64,000 bases of DNA from Stigmatella aurantiaca (GTDB lineage: Bacteria > Myxococcota > Myxococcia > Myxococcales > Myxococcaceae): NCBI RefSeq assembly GCF_900109545.1, contig NZ_FOAP01000024.1:79444-143443 (forward strand), read 5' to 3'. The notes below the pieces were generated by a model. It did no database searches, was not told the DNA's origin, and saw nothing but the letters and a program-made list of their open reading frames with translations. The position numbers and the translations under genes were made by a program. Of this stretch, positions 50,296 through 57,684 are shown one piece after another. Numbering within the stretch: position 1 is the stretch's first letter; each line of letters starts with the position of its first letter.

Positions 50296-50318
50296 CCCCC
50301 TCCCGGGCAGGGAGGGGG
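50296..50318. terminator. Bidirectional terminator between acyl-CoA synthetase and tatA
   Basis: CCCCCTCCC (50296-50304), a 5-base loop, GGGAGGGGG (50310-50318): a perfect 9-bp stem 21 bases after the stop of the synthetase and about 95 bases after the end of tatA on the opposite strand. Confidence 0.6.
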
Positions 50319-50412
50319 CGCCGGGTGCCCGCAAAGAGAAACCGCCCGGCCTGCCTCCGCGCGGGGCGGGGCGGGACGGGCGGGGCTCACGGCAGCGCGA
50401 GCGCGCGGCGGC

Positions 50413-50652
50413 TCAGCCCGGGTGGCTGGGCGACTTGGCCGAGGTGCCCGGCTCCACCGTGGTGCTGCTGGCGAGCGTGCCGGTTTGCGGCTTCTTCTCG
50501 TCGGCGGCGGACTCTCCCTCGCCACCGAAACCGCGCTTGAAGTTGCGGATGGCGCTGCCCAAGGACGAGCCGAGTTGCGGCAGCCGCGACGCTCCGAACA
50601 GGAGCAGCAGCACACCCATGATCAGCAGGATTTCCGACATCTTGAGACCCAT
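50413..50652 (-). CDS. tatA: Twin-arginine translocase TatA/E protein
   Basis: 79 residues from ATG 50652, with GAGGAGCGG just upstream on the minus strand. The N-terminal helix (SEILLIMGVLLLLFGASRLPQLGSS, read in parts) has the Phe-Gly hinge and Leu-rich stretch of TatA/TatE, followed by an amphipathic helix (LGSAIRNFKRGFGG) and a charged tail. Forms the pore ring of the Tat system. No tatB or tatC is nearby. Confidence 0.88.
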   Translation of the reverse strand: MGLKMSEILLIMGVLLLLFGASRLPQLGSSLGSAIRNFKRGFGGEGESAADEKKPQTGTLASSTTVEPGTSAKSPSHPG

Positions 50653-50727
50653 CGCACCGCTCCTCTGAAGTCAGCGGGTGGAGCATACCGGCCCAGGGCG
50701 TGCCCCGCCAGTGAACTCAGGCGTCCT

Positions 50728-51756
50728 TCAAGGATGCAAGGCCGCTGGGCCGCCGAGTTCCTGGGAAAGCGTGCCCGGCAAGGAGAGGTACAGGGTGGTG
50801 CTGGCCGTGTCCGTCTCCACCCCGACGCGGCCCCCGTGGACTTCGACTTCCTGGAGCGCCAGGTGGATGCGCAGCGCGTCCTCCAGCTTCTTCTCCCGGA
50901 AGGCGCGCTCCTCGCGCTGGAACACAAGGCCCGCTTCTTCCTCCGACAAGGGCAGGCCCTCGCGTTGGACCTCGACGCGGATCCCCGCGCGGCCCGGCAC
51001 GGCCCGCACGAGGATGCGCTCGCCGGGGTGGGCCCGGCCCAGCTGGTACAGGACGAAGGCCTCCACGGCGTGCTGGATCCGGCCCCCGTCGATGTTCAGC
51101 AGCGGCAGCGGCAGCGGGCCCTCCAGCTCCAGCGTCACCCCGGCCGTGCGGGCCGCCGCCTGGTGCCGCTCCACCGCGGCGGCGAGCAGGGGATCGAGCG
51201 CCTGAGGCTCCTGCTCGAAGGCGAGCGAGTTCAGGTCCGCCCGGCTCGCATCGAAGAAGTCCTGGGAGAACGCCAGGGCCCGGTCCGCGTTGCGCAGGAT
51301 GGTCTCCAGCCCCCGCTGCACCTTGGGCTCCAGGGGAATCCGCCCACTGAGCAGGAGCGCCGCGTACGAGCGGATGTTGGCCAGGGCCCCGCGCAGATCA
51401 TGCGAGGCGAGCGACAGGTAGCGCACCCGCTCGTGCGTCGCCTCCGGCGTCAGGGGCTCCTGGGGGGAGGAGAGCGGCCAGGTGCAGATCCACCGCGTCC
51501 CATCCTCCAGGAATGCCTCCGTCACCCCGAGCGTCCGCCCGTCCCGCGCCCAGCAGTCCGTCACGCCCGGACTCGGCCGGAAACCGGCCTGGACCATCAG
51601 GTCCGCGGCCGAGGCGATGAAGGGGGGCAGCTCCTCCAGCTCCAAGTGCTCGAGCAGTTGCCGGCCCAGCAGCCGAGGGGCACCTTGGCGTGGAACCAGG
51701 ACGAGCCCCGGCGGCTGCCGTGTCCCATCCTCCCGCTCCTGTACCCTCTGACCCAT
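50728..51756 (-). CDS. Atypical histidine kinase with degenerate ATP-binding domain
   Basis: 342 residues from ATG 51756 (GGGAGG just upstream). A PAS-like region (about 35-100) precedes the HisKA helix RYLSLASHDLRGALANI, whose His 119 is intact. The catalytic domain keeps its shape (LPLLNIDGGRIQHAVEAFVL) but the N-box Asn is replaced by Tyr (FVLYQLG), and the G1 and G2 boxes (DxGxG, GxGLGL) cannot be found. It probably cannot bind ATP normally and may work as a partner or phosphatase. Divergent from a single-domain response regulator with about 160 bases between the starts. Confidence 0.72.
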   Translation of the reverse strand: MGQRVQEREDGTRQPPGLVLVPRQGAPRLLGRQLLEHLELEELPPFIASAADLMVQAGFRPSPGVTDCWARDGRTLGVTEAFLEDGTRWICTWPLSSPQEPLTPEATHERVRYLSLASHDLRGALANIRSYAALLLSGRIPLEPKVQRGLETILRNADRALAFSQDFFDASRADLNSLAFEQEPQALDPLLAAAVERHQAAARTAGVTLELEGPLPLPLLNIDGGRIQHAVEAFVLYQLGRAHPGERILVRAVPGRAGIRVEVQREGLPLSEEEAGLVFQREERAFREKKLEDALRIHLALQEVEVHGGRVGVETDTASTTLYLSLPGTLSQELGGPAALHP

Positions 51757-51917
51757 CTGGCCTCCCGCTCGCGGTTCAACGAATCTCGGGAAAGGGTGGG
51801 CAGCGATTGTCGGTTTTGCAACGTGCCCCCGGTGCGCCGGGGAGAACCGCGATTTTATTGAGCCCCCCCAGTCCCGATTGGTATGAAAATCCGATAGGGC
51901 GTCCCCGGGAGAAGATT

Positions 51918-52346
51918 CTGGCTTCTGCAATCTCACACGGCAGTGGTTCCACCGTCATCCTGGTGGTCGATGACGATCCCGATATCCTGGAGGCCCTCTC
52001 GGAGATTCTCGAGGCCGAGGGGTTCGAGATTCGCCGCGCCCGCAACGGCAAGGAGGCGTTGGACCGCCTGGAGCCTGACCCTCCGCAGCTCATCCTGTTG
52101 GACCTGATGATGCCGGTGATGGACGGGTGGGAGTTCGCCCAGCGCATGCGCCAGCGTCCCCCCGCCATCTCCTCCATCCCGCTCATCGTGCTGAGCGCGG
52201 ACCGCAACGTGGGCTCCAAGGCGGTGGACATCGGCGCGGTGGGGCACCTGGCCAAGCCCTTCGAGCTCAATGATCTGCTCGACATGGTCCGCCGCGCGCT
52301 GGAGCCCGCCTCCAAAGTGCTCTCCTCGAACCTTCCTCGTGCTTGA
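51918..52346 (+). CDS. Single-domain response regulator
   Basis: About 142 residues if started at CTG 51918, five bases after GGGAGA. A receiver domain alone: STVILVVDDDPDILEALSEI (acidic pair), LILLDLMMPVMDGWEF (phospho-acceptor Asp), PLIVLSADRN and GHLAKPFELNDL (Lys). No output domain. There is no ATG or GTG near the natural start in this frame; the nearest in-frame ATG is 51690, inside the divergent kinase, and TTG 51858 is another option. Likely partner of the divergent atypical kinase. Confidence 0.75.
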   Translation: MASAISHGSGSTVILVVDDDPDILEALSEILEAEGFEIRRARNGKEALDRLEPDPPQLILLDLMMPVMDGWEFAQRMRQRPPAISSIPLIVLSADRNVGSKAVDIGAVGHLAKPFELNDLLDMVRRALEPASKVLSSNLPRA

Positions 52347-52381
52347 CCGGGGAGGGGGCCGGACATTACGGTCGGCTGGGT

Positions 52382-52399
52382 ATTGACTCACCAGTCAAT
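52382..52399. promoter_or_regulatory. Operator-like palindrome upstream of the SCP2 gene
   Basis: ATTGACT, 4-base spacer CACC, AGTCAAT: a perfect inverted repeat 17 bases before ATG 52417. A close relative stands before the acyl-CoA dehydrogenase gene at 58777. TetR-type regulators of fatty-acid breakdown use sites of this shape. Confidence 0.6.
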
Positions 52400-52416
52400 C
52401 GACAGGAGACAGACCG

Positions 52417-52743
52417 ATGACGGCGCAGCAAGTCCTCGAGACGGACATCCCCACCCTGCTCAAGCAGAAGCCCGAGCTGGGCAAGGACATCAACGCGATC
52501 ATCCACTTCAACATCACCGGGGGCAGCGGCGGGACCTGGACGATGGACCTCACCAAGGACTCGGACTGGGTGACGAAGGGCACCACCGGTGAGCCGAAGA
52601 TGACCATCACCGTGAGCGACGAAGACTTCGTGAAGATCCGCGAGAAGAAGCTCAACGCGCAGATGGCCGCCATGCAGGGCAAGCTCAAGTTCAAGCCCAT
52701 GGACATGGGGCTCGCCATGAAGCTGGCCAAGCTGCTCGGCTGA
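52417..52743 (+). CDS. SCP2 sterol/lipid-carrier protein
   Basis: 108 residues, about the length of a lone SCP2 domain. The fold shows in NAIIHFNITGGSGGTWTMDL, PKMTITVSDEDFVKI and QMAAMQGKLKFKPMDMGLAMK. It is a small cytoplasmic protein that binds acyl-CoA or other lipids. ATG 52417 with GGAGACAG upstream. Preceded by the palindromic operator and followed by a strong hairpin, so it is a separate transcript. Confidence 0.85.
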   Translation: MTAQQVLETDIPTLLKQKPELGKDINAIIHFNITGGSGGTWTMDLTKDSDWVTKGTTGEPKMTITVSDEDFVKIREKKLNAQMAAMQGKLKFKPMDMGLAMKLAKLLG

Positions 52744-52789
52744 CATGTTCCGGCGGTCTCCGGCGCGTCCCTCCGGGGCGCCCGGCTGA

Positions 52790-52825
52790 AACGGCGCGTC
52801 CTCCCTTCCCGGGAGCCGCGCCGTT
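52790..52825 (+). terminator. Terminator after the SCP2 gene
   Basis: AACGGCGCG (52790-52798) and CGCGCCGTT (52817-52825) form a 9-bp stem with inner CTCCC/GGGAG pairing. CTTCTCTCCCC follows. Begins 46 bases after the stop. Confidence 0.75.
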
Positions 52826-52851
52826 GCCGTCTTCTCTCCCCGGGTGCTCCC

Positions 52852-54063
52852 ATGGACACGCTTCCGCTTCAAGGCCTCAAGGTGTTGGACCTCTCGCGGT
52901 TGCTGCCGGGCCCGTACGCCACGCTCGTGCTGGCGGACCTGGGCGCCACCGTGGACAAGGTGGAGGAGCCCAACGGTGGGGACTACATCCGGCAGATGCC
53001 CCCGCTGCGCGACGGGGAGAGCGCGCTCTTCTACGGGCTCAACCGCAACAAGCGCTCGGTGACGTTGGACCTCAAGTCCGAGGCGGGGCGCGAGGCCTTC
53101 AAGCGGCTCGTGCGCGGCTACGACGTGCTGGTGGAGAGCTTCCGCCCGGGCGTCATGGACAAGCTGGGCCTGGGCGAGGCGGTGCTCCGGGCGGAGAACC
53201 CGCGCCTCATCTACTGCGCCATCTCCGGCTACGGCCAGACGGGGCCGGACCGGCTCAAGGCCGGGCATGACCTGAACTACGCGGCCCGGGCCGGCGTGCT
53301 CGCCTACGGTGGGGCCGCGGGCGGGGCCCCGGCCTTTCCCGGCGTGCAGATGGGGGACATCGGCGGCGGGAGCCTCTTCGCGCTGGTGGGCATCCTGGCG
53401 GCGCTGCACGAGCGCGAGCGCACGGGAAGGGGGCGCTTCGTGGACGTCTCCATGACGGATGGGACGGTGGCCTTCCTGCACATGCACCTGGCCGCCCGGC
53501 TCGCCATGGGGGAGCAGGGGGCGCCGCTGCAGCGCGGGCGCGAGGCGCTCAACGGGGGCTACGCGTGCTACGGCCTGTACGGCACGCAGGATGGGCGCTG
53601 GCTGGCGGTGGGGGCGCTGGAGCCCAAGTTCTTCGCGGGCCTGTGTGAGCGCCTGGGGCGGATGGACCTCTTCGCGGACGGCTACGACACGGCGGAGGCC
53701 GGCGCGCGCGTGAAGGCCGAGCTGGCACGTCTCTTCGCCGAGCACCCCCTGGCCTACTGGCAGGAGCGCTTCGCGGGCACGGACCTGTGCATCGAACCCG
53801 TCCTGGAAGGCGATGAAGTGTGCAAGGACCCGCAGCTCCAGGCGCGGGGGCTTTTCGTGGAGGCCGAGGACGCGCAGCGTGGGCGAAGGATGACCCACCT
53901 GCTGACGCCCCTGCGAATGGGCCCCACGCCGCTGCGGCCTCCGCCCACCCTGGGCCAGCACTCCCAGCAAATCCTGGCGGAGGCCGGCCTCTCGCCTGAA
54001 GAGATGCTGCATCTGAAAATCATTATTCCTGTTGTCTCTCGCGATTCCGAAGATGTTTCATAA
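52852..54063 (+). CDS. CaiB/BaiF family CoA-transferase, alpha-methylacyl-CoA racemase-like
   Basis: 403 residues. The family opening LQGLKVLDLSRLLPGPYAT and YDVLVESFRPGVMDKLGLG are clear. AGHDLNYAARAG carries the catalytic His-Asp arrangement of AMACR, and PGVQMGDIGGGSLFALVGI the second catalytic Asp, so racemisation of branched acyl-CoA is more likely than CoA transfer. It makes branched fatty acids accessible to beta-oxidation; myxobacteria are rich in iso-branched fatty acids. The start is ATG 52852; no strong ribosome-binding site. Confidence 0.88.
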   Translation: MDTLPLQGLKVLDLSRLLPGPYATLVLADLGATVDKVEEPNGGDYIRQMPPLRDGESALFYGLNRNKRSVTLDLKSEAGREAFKRLVRGYDVLVESFRPGVMDKLGLGEAVLRAENPRLIYCAISGYGQTGPDRLKAGHDLNYAARAGVLAYGGAAGGAPAFPGVQMGDIGGGSLFALVGILAALHERERTGRGRFVDVSMTDGTVAFLHMHLAARLAMGEQGAPLQRGREALNGGYACYGLYGTQDGRWLAVGALEPKFFAGLCERLGRMDLFADGYDTAEAGARVKAELARLFAEHPLAYWQERFAGTDLCIEPVLEGDEVCKDPQLQARGLFVEAEDAQRGRRMTHLLTPLRMGPTPLRPPPTLGQHSQQILAEAGLSPEEMLHLKIIIPVVSRDSEDVS

Positions 54064-54072
54064 GGAATTGAG

Positions 54073-54119
54073 AAAGTGCCCCGGCCCTACGGACGGGGTA
54101 GGGCTTGGTAGGCACTTTT
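54073..54119 (+). terminator. Intrinsic terminator after the CaiB-type gene
   Basis: AAAGTGCC (54073-54080) pairs with GGCACTTT (54111-54118); inside, CCCTAC (54085-54090) pairs with GTAGGG (54098-54103). TTTTA follows. A strong two-stage hairpin 10 bases after the stop codon. Confidence 0.85.
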
Positions 54120-54185
54120 AATCGCGTTGAAATTTTGAACCTGGGGCGGTGTTCGAATCACCCGGCAACGCCAGGGAGGGCAACG

Positions 54186-54476
54186 ATGGCCGACGTGGGC
54201 GAGTTGAAAGAGTTCATCTGCCAGAAGTTCTGCGAGCACGTGGGGCTGAACGCCGAGGAGCTGTTCGGCTCGAATCTCACCCTGGCGCAGGTCATCGAGC
54301 GGTCGGACCGGATGCACAACAGCGTGGACCTGATGGAGGCGTTCGCGAAGTCCTCCAACGCGCTCCGCAAGCAGTACGCGGTGCGCGTCCGGCTGCCGGC
54401 GCTGTCGCTGGACACCCCGATCTCCCAGGTCGTCGAGCTGTTCGTCCGCGAGTGCCAGCCTGGGAGCCTGGCTTGA
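54186..54476 (+). CDS. Acyl carrier protein-like protein
   Basis: 96 residues from ATG 54186 (GGAGGG at 54175-54180). Helix I is LKEFICQKFCEHVGLNAEEL and helix II begins HNSVDLMEAFA, where Ser 46 stands where the phosphopantetheine Ser of ACPs lies, although the usual DSL is NSV. Helix IV is PISQVVELFVREC. The family fit is from this pattern, not from high similarity. It starts an operon with a diiron desaturase-like enzyme, thioesterase and acyl-AMP ligase, which supports an ACP role. Its stop overlaps the next start (TTGA). Confidence 0.7.
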   Translation: MADVGELKEFICQKFCEHVGLNAEELFGSNLTLAQVIERSDRMHNSVDLMEAFAKSSNALRKQYAVRVRLPALSLDTPISQVVELFVRECQPGSLA

Positions 54477-55474
54477 GGGCGCTCATCCGGGAGGCGGCGG
54501 GGGCGCAGGCGCCGCTGGGCGAGGCGCTCTTGCGGATGGCGGGGCTGGTGGAGCGCAACACCGTGGAGCTGAGCCCTCCGCCCAGGCCCGCGGTGGTGAC
54601 GGACCTGTACCGGGCCTTCAAGGAAGAGGGCCGGCGGCTGGTGGACATCACCTGGGAGCAGCACCGGCTGCACGAGTCCCGCCGCTGGAGCGCCTCGGAG
54701 CTGGTGGATTCGGTGCGCCTGGACCAGCTCACCGAGAAGGACCGGTTCGTGGTGTGGAACGCCGGCAAGGCGGAGATGACCGCCAAGCCCAGCGCGGACC
54801 GCATGGCGCGGCTGGCCGACCAGGAGTGCCGGCGCTGGGTGGGCAAGGACAATGTGGTAGCCTCCATCATCCAGTCGCTGGGCACCTGGAGCCGCTACTG
54901 GAACGAGGAGGAGTCGCACCACGAGACGAGCTTCACGCAGCTGGCCATGCGCGTGGGCTTCGAGCCGCTGAGCGATGAGACGGTCATCGAGTACCGCAAG
55001 GTGTTCCCGGACGATGACCTGCTGCGCACGGTGACGATGCTGGCGTTCTCCGAGAGCATCGCCTCGGTCAACTACGGCCAGTACATGCGCCAGGTGGCCG
55101 ACCCAGGCCTCCGGACGCTGTTCAAGCACGTGGGGGCCGACGAGGTGCAGCACATGCAGTACTTCATCTCGTTCGCCAAGGCGCTGGTGGACAGCGGTGC
55201 CTACCCCATCAAGGACGCCTTCGCCGTGGCGCACTTCTTCCTCCGGGAGGAGGGCGAGCTGTACGGCAGCGCGCGCGAGCACGTGGAGGACCGGGGCACC
55301 CATATCAACTGGTGGGACCACCTGGAGAACGAGGCGGGCCAGACGGCCGTGGCGCCCGAGGCGCTGGACCGCAAGCGCTCGCTCATCCTGCACTCGCTGC
55401 GGCGCATCACCGGCGTGGCGTGCGCCTCCGCCCAGGAGGTGGAGGACTACTGGATGGACCTGATCGGGTGCTGA
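54473..55474 (+). CDS. Soluble diiron acyl-ACP desaturase-like protein
   Basis: 333 residues from TTG 54473, inside the ACP stop and 7 bases after GGGAG; a later start would shorten the N-terminal helices. The ferritin-like diiron site shows as NEEESHHETSF (Glu 146/147, His 150) and ADEVQHMQYF (Glu 224, His 227), with spacing and context (WSRYWNEEESHHETSF, FSESIASVNYGQYMRQVADPG) like soluble stearoyl-ACP desaturases (FA_desaturase_2), not membrane FADS enzymes. It probably acts on an acyl chain carried by the ACP in front. The exact reaction, desaturation or hydroxylation, is not decidable. Confidence 0.78.
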   Translation: MRALIREAAGAQAPLGEALLRMAGLVERNTVELSPPPRPAVVTDLYRAFKEEGRRLVDITWEQHRLHESRRWSASELVDSVRLDQLTEKDRFVVWNAGKAEMTAKPSADRMARLADQECRRWVGKDNVVASIIQSLGTWSRYWNEEESHHETSFTQLAMRVGFEPLSDETVIEYRKVFPDDDLLRTVTMLAFSESIASVNYGQYMRQVADPGLRTLFKHVGADEVQHMQYFISFAKALVDSGAYPIKDAFAVAHFFLREEGELYGSAREHVEDRGTHINWWDHLENEAGQTAVAPEALDRKRSLILHSLRRITGVACASAQEVEDYWMDLIGC

Positions 55475-55477
55475 GCC

Positions 55478-55906
55478 GTGCGCTTCGAAGAATCCCTGCT
55501 GACGCTGCGCGTGCGGCCCAATGACCTGGACAGCCTGGGCCACGTGAACAACGCCACCGCGCTGGAGTACCTGGAGGCCGGGCGGTGGGCGTGGATGGAG
55601 CGCAACGCCCTGCGCAAGGTGTCCCAGGTGGTGGCGCTCACCCTGCGGGTCGAGGTGGACTACCGCAAGGAGATCGTCCCTCAGGAGGTGGTGGTGCACA
55701 CCCGCCTGGAGTTCCCGCCCGAGGAGGAACTGCGGGATGAGCACGAGGTGCACTACCGGGTGCGCTTCCACCAGCAGCTCCTCATCGATGGCGGGACGCG
55801 GCTGGCGGTGGAGGCCCGGGTGCAGGCGGCCTTCGTCCACGCCGCGGACCGCTCGCTGTGCTCGCTCCAGGACTTCCTGGCGGCGTCCCGTGTCTCTTCT
55901 CCCTGA
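55478..55906 (+). CDS. Hotdog-fold acyl thioesterase
   Basis: 142 residues from GTG 55478, 3 bases after the previous stop. The 4HBT fold shows as RVRPNDLDSLGHVNNATALEY then LEAGRWAWME; Asp in the NDLDSLGH stretch is the likely catalytic base. Such enzymes hydrolyse acyl-CoA or acyl-ACP, so it could release the product. Seventeen bases separate it from the acyl-AMP ligase gene. Confidence 0.85.
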   Translation: MRFEESLLTLRVRPNDLDSLGHVNNATALEYLEAGRWAWMERNALRKVSQVVALTLRVEVDYRKEIVPQEVVVHTRLEFPPEEELRDEHEVHYRVRFHQQLLIDGGTRLAVEARVQAAFVHAADRSLCSLQDFLAASRVSSP

Positions 55907-55922
55907 GCAGGACGAAGTCCCC

Positions 55923-57674
55923 ATGCCCGAGACCCTCTTCGCCCGGCTCCTGGCGGCGGATCCCCAGCGGGGCCTGTCCCTGTTCGAGGACTTTGGCCAC
56001 CGGTCCTCGTTTCTTGCCTACCGGCAGATGCCGGAGCGGATCGCCGCCAGCGCGGAGCACTTCCGCGCCCAGGGCATTCAGCCCGGAGACCGGATCCTCT
56101 TTCCCTTCGAGACGTCCGAGGCCGTCGTCCTCTCGTTCCTCGGGCTGCTGGCGCTGGGGGCGGTGCCGTTCTCGGTGAAGCCCTACATCCTCAGCACGCC
56201 CAAGGGCGCCTACCGGGACTTCCTCTCGCGGCTCTCCGAGCGGCATGGGGTGCGCCGCATCCTGGATGTGCCGAGCCTGCGCGCCCTGGAGCTGTCCCTG
56301 GAGCGGGTGCCCTTGCCGCCCGCGGGGGCGCGCGTGGAGGGGGCACGCCTGAGGGAGCCTGGCGAGGACACGCTGGCCTTCGTGCAGTTCTCGTCGGGCT
56401 CGACGGCGTTCCCCAAGGGCGTGCCCATCACCTGGGGGAACCTTCACGCCAACCTGCGGATGATCGTGGAGCAGGGACGGCTCGGCGCGCGGGACCGGTG
56501 CGTGAGCTGGTTGCCGCTGTACCACGACATGGGGCTGGTGGGCGGGATGCTGTCGTGCCTCTACGGGGGCTGTGACACGCTCCTCACCCCGCCCATGAGC
56601 TTCCTGATGGATCCGGCGGGCTGGCTGGAATTCCTGTCCGAGCACCGCGCCACCCTGGCCGTCATCCCGAACTTCGCGATCGACTACACGCTGAAGATCC
56701 TGAACGGGCTGGAGGCCGAGGACCTTCAGGGGCTGAATCTCTCGGCGCTGCGCACCGTGTATCTGGGCAGCGAGCCCATCAACATCGCCAACCTGGAGGA
56801 CTTCACGTCCCGGCTCGCGCCCCAGGGACTGCGGCGCGAGGCGATCAAGCCCTGCTACGGCATGGCCGAGGTGGTGCTGATGGTCTCGTGCGTGGGGGAC
56901 GAGGGGTGGCGGGTGGTGACGGCGCCCAGTGGCCAGCCCGCCATCTCCGTGGGGCGTCCCCTGAGCGAGTTCGAGGTGCGGCTCCGGACCGAGGAGGGCC
57001 GCGTCTGTGGGGAGCGGGAGCTGGGCCAGATCGAACTGCGGCGCGGGAGCCTGGCGCAGGCGTACTACGCGGACGAGCGTCCGCTGCGCGGTGAGGACGG
57101 ATTCTACCCGACGGGAGACCTCGGCTTCGTGGAGGGCGGCGAGCTGTTCATCACGGGCCGGCTCAACGACCGGATCAAGATCAACGGCCAGAGCTACTTC
57201 TCCAGTGACTTCGAGCAGGCCATCGAACGGCTTCCGTTCATCCGCTCGGGCAGGACGGCGGTCATCCAGGCGCAGGGGCGCGTGGTGGTGCTCGCCGAGG
57301 TGAGCCGCCCGGAGGTGCTGGAGCACCGGCCCGAGAGCCAGAAGCAGGTGTCCGCCGCCATCCTGGAGGCGGTGGGCGTCACCGTGGCGCACGAGGACGT
57401 GCTGTTCATCCGCTACGGGCAGTTGCTCAAGACGAGCAGCGGCAAGCTCCAGCGCCGGGCCCTCACCGAGGCCTTCGAGCAGGGGCGCATCCGTGTGGCC
57501 ACCGCCCAGCAACTGCGCGCGGACCTGCTGAAGCTCCGCGCCCAGCGGCTCTTCCTGGGGCCGGTGTTCGAGGTCCGCCAGCGGGGAGGAAGGCTGCTGC
57601 GCTCCGGGGCCCAGTGGCTGCGTCAGGGCAAGGCGCGCCTCGTGGCCGGGGTGTGGCCGCGCCCGCGCTCCTGA
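55923..57674 (+). CDS. Fatty acyl-AMP ligase (FAAL)
   Basis: 583 residues from ATG 55923. Adenylating enzyme of the FAAL group: VQFSSGSTAFPKGVPITWGN is the P-loop, WLPLYHDMGLVGGM is the FAAL hallmark, CYGMAEVVLMVS is the A5-like motif, and TGDLGFVEGGELFITGRLND contains A7/A8. The C-terminal 70 residues are extra, basic and Leu/Arg-rich (LRSGAQWLRQGKARL). FAALs form an acyl-adenylate and pass it to an ACP instead of CoA; the ACP is three genes upstream. A 10-base gap separates it from the convergent hypothetical gene. Confidence 0.85.
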   Translation: MPETLFARLLAADPQRGLSLFEDFGHRSSFLAYRQMPERIAASAEHFRAQGIQPGDRILFPFETSEAVVLSFLGLLALGAVPFSVKPYILSTPKGAYRDFLSRLSERHGVRRILDVPSLRALELSLERVPLPPAGARVEGARLREPGEDTLAFVQFSSGSTAFPKGVPITWGNLHANLRMIVEQGRLGARDRCVSWLPLYHDMGLVGGMLSCLYGGCDTLLTPPMSFLMDPAGWLEFLSEHRATLAVIPNFAIDYTLKILNGLEAEDLQGLNLSALRTVYLGSEPINIANLEDFTSRLAPQGLRREAIKPCYGMAEVVLMVSCVGDEGWRVVTAPSGQPAISVGRPLSEFEVRLRTEEGRVCGERELGQIELRRGSLAQAYYADERPLRGEDGFYPTGDLGFVEGGELFITGRLNDRIKINGQSYFSSDFEQAIERLPFIRSGRTAVIQAQGRVVVLAEVSRPEVLEHRPESQKQVSAAILEAVGVTVAHEDVLFIRYGQLLKTSSGKLQRRALTEAFEQGRIRVATAQQLRADLLKLRAQRLFLGPVFEVRQRGGRLLRSGAQWLRQGKARLVAGVWPRPRS

Positions 57675-57684
57675 GCGGCTTCCC

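Noticed and set aside
54105..54130. Sigma-54 promoter (GGCAC near 54111)
   Set aside because: The second element is 11 bases away instead of 10 and does not read TTGC; the GGCAC is part of the terminator stem.
54098..54173. tRNA-like pieces: GGCTTGGTAG, CTTTTAATC and a perfect GTGTTCGAATCAC arm ending near GCCA
   Set aside because: The spacing between the parts is wrong, the anticodon and acceptor stems do not pair, and the 5' half is explained by a strong terminator.
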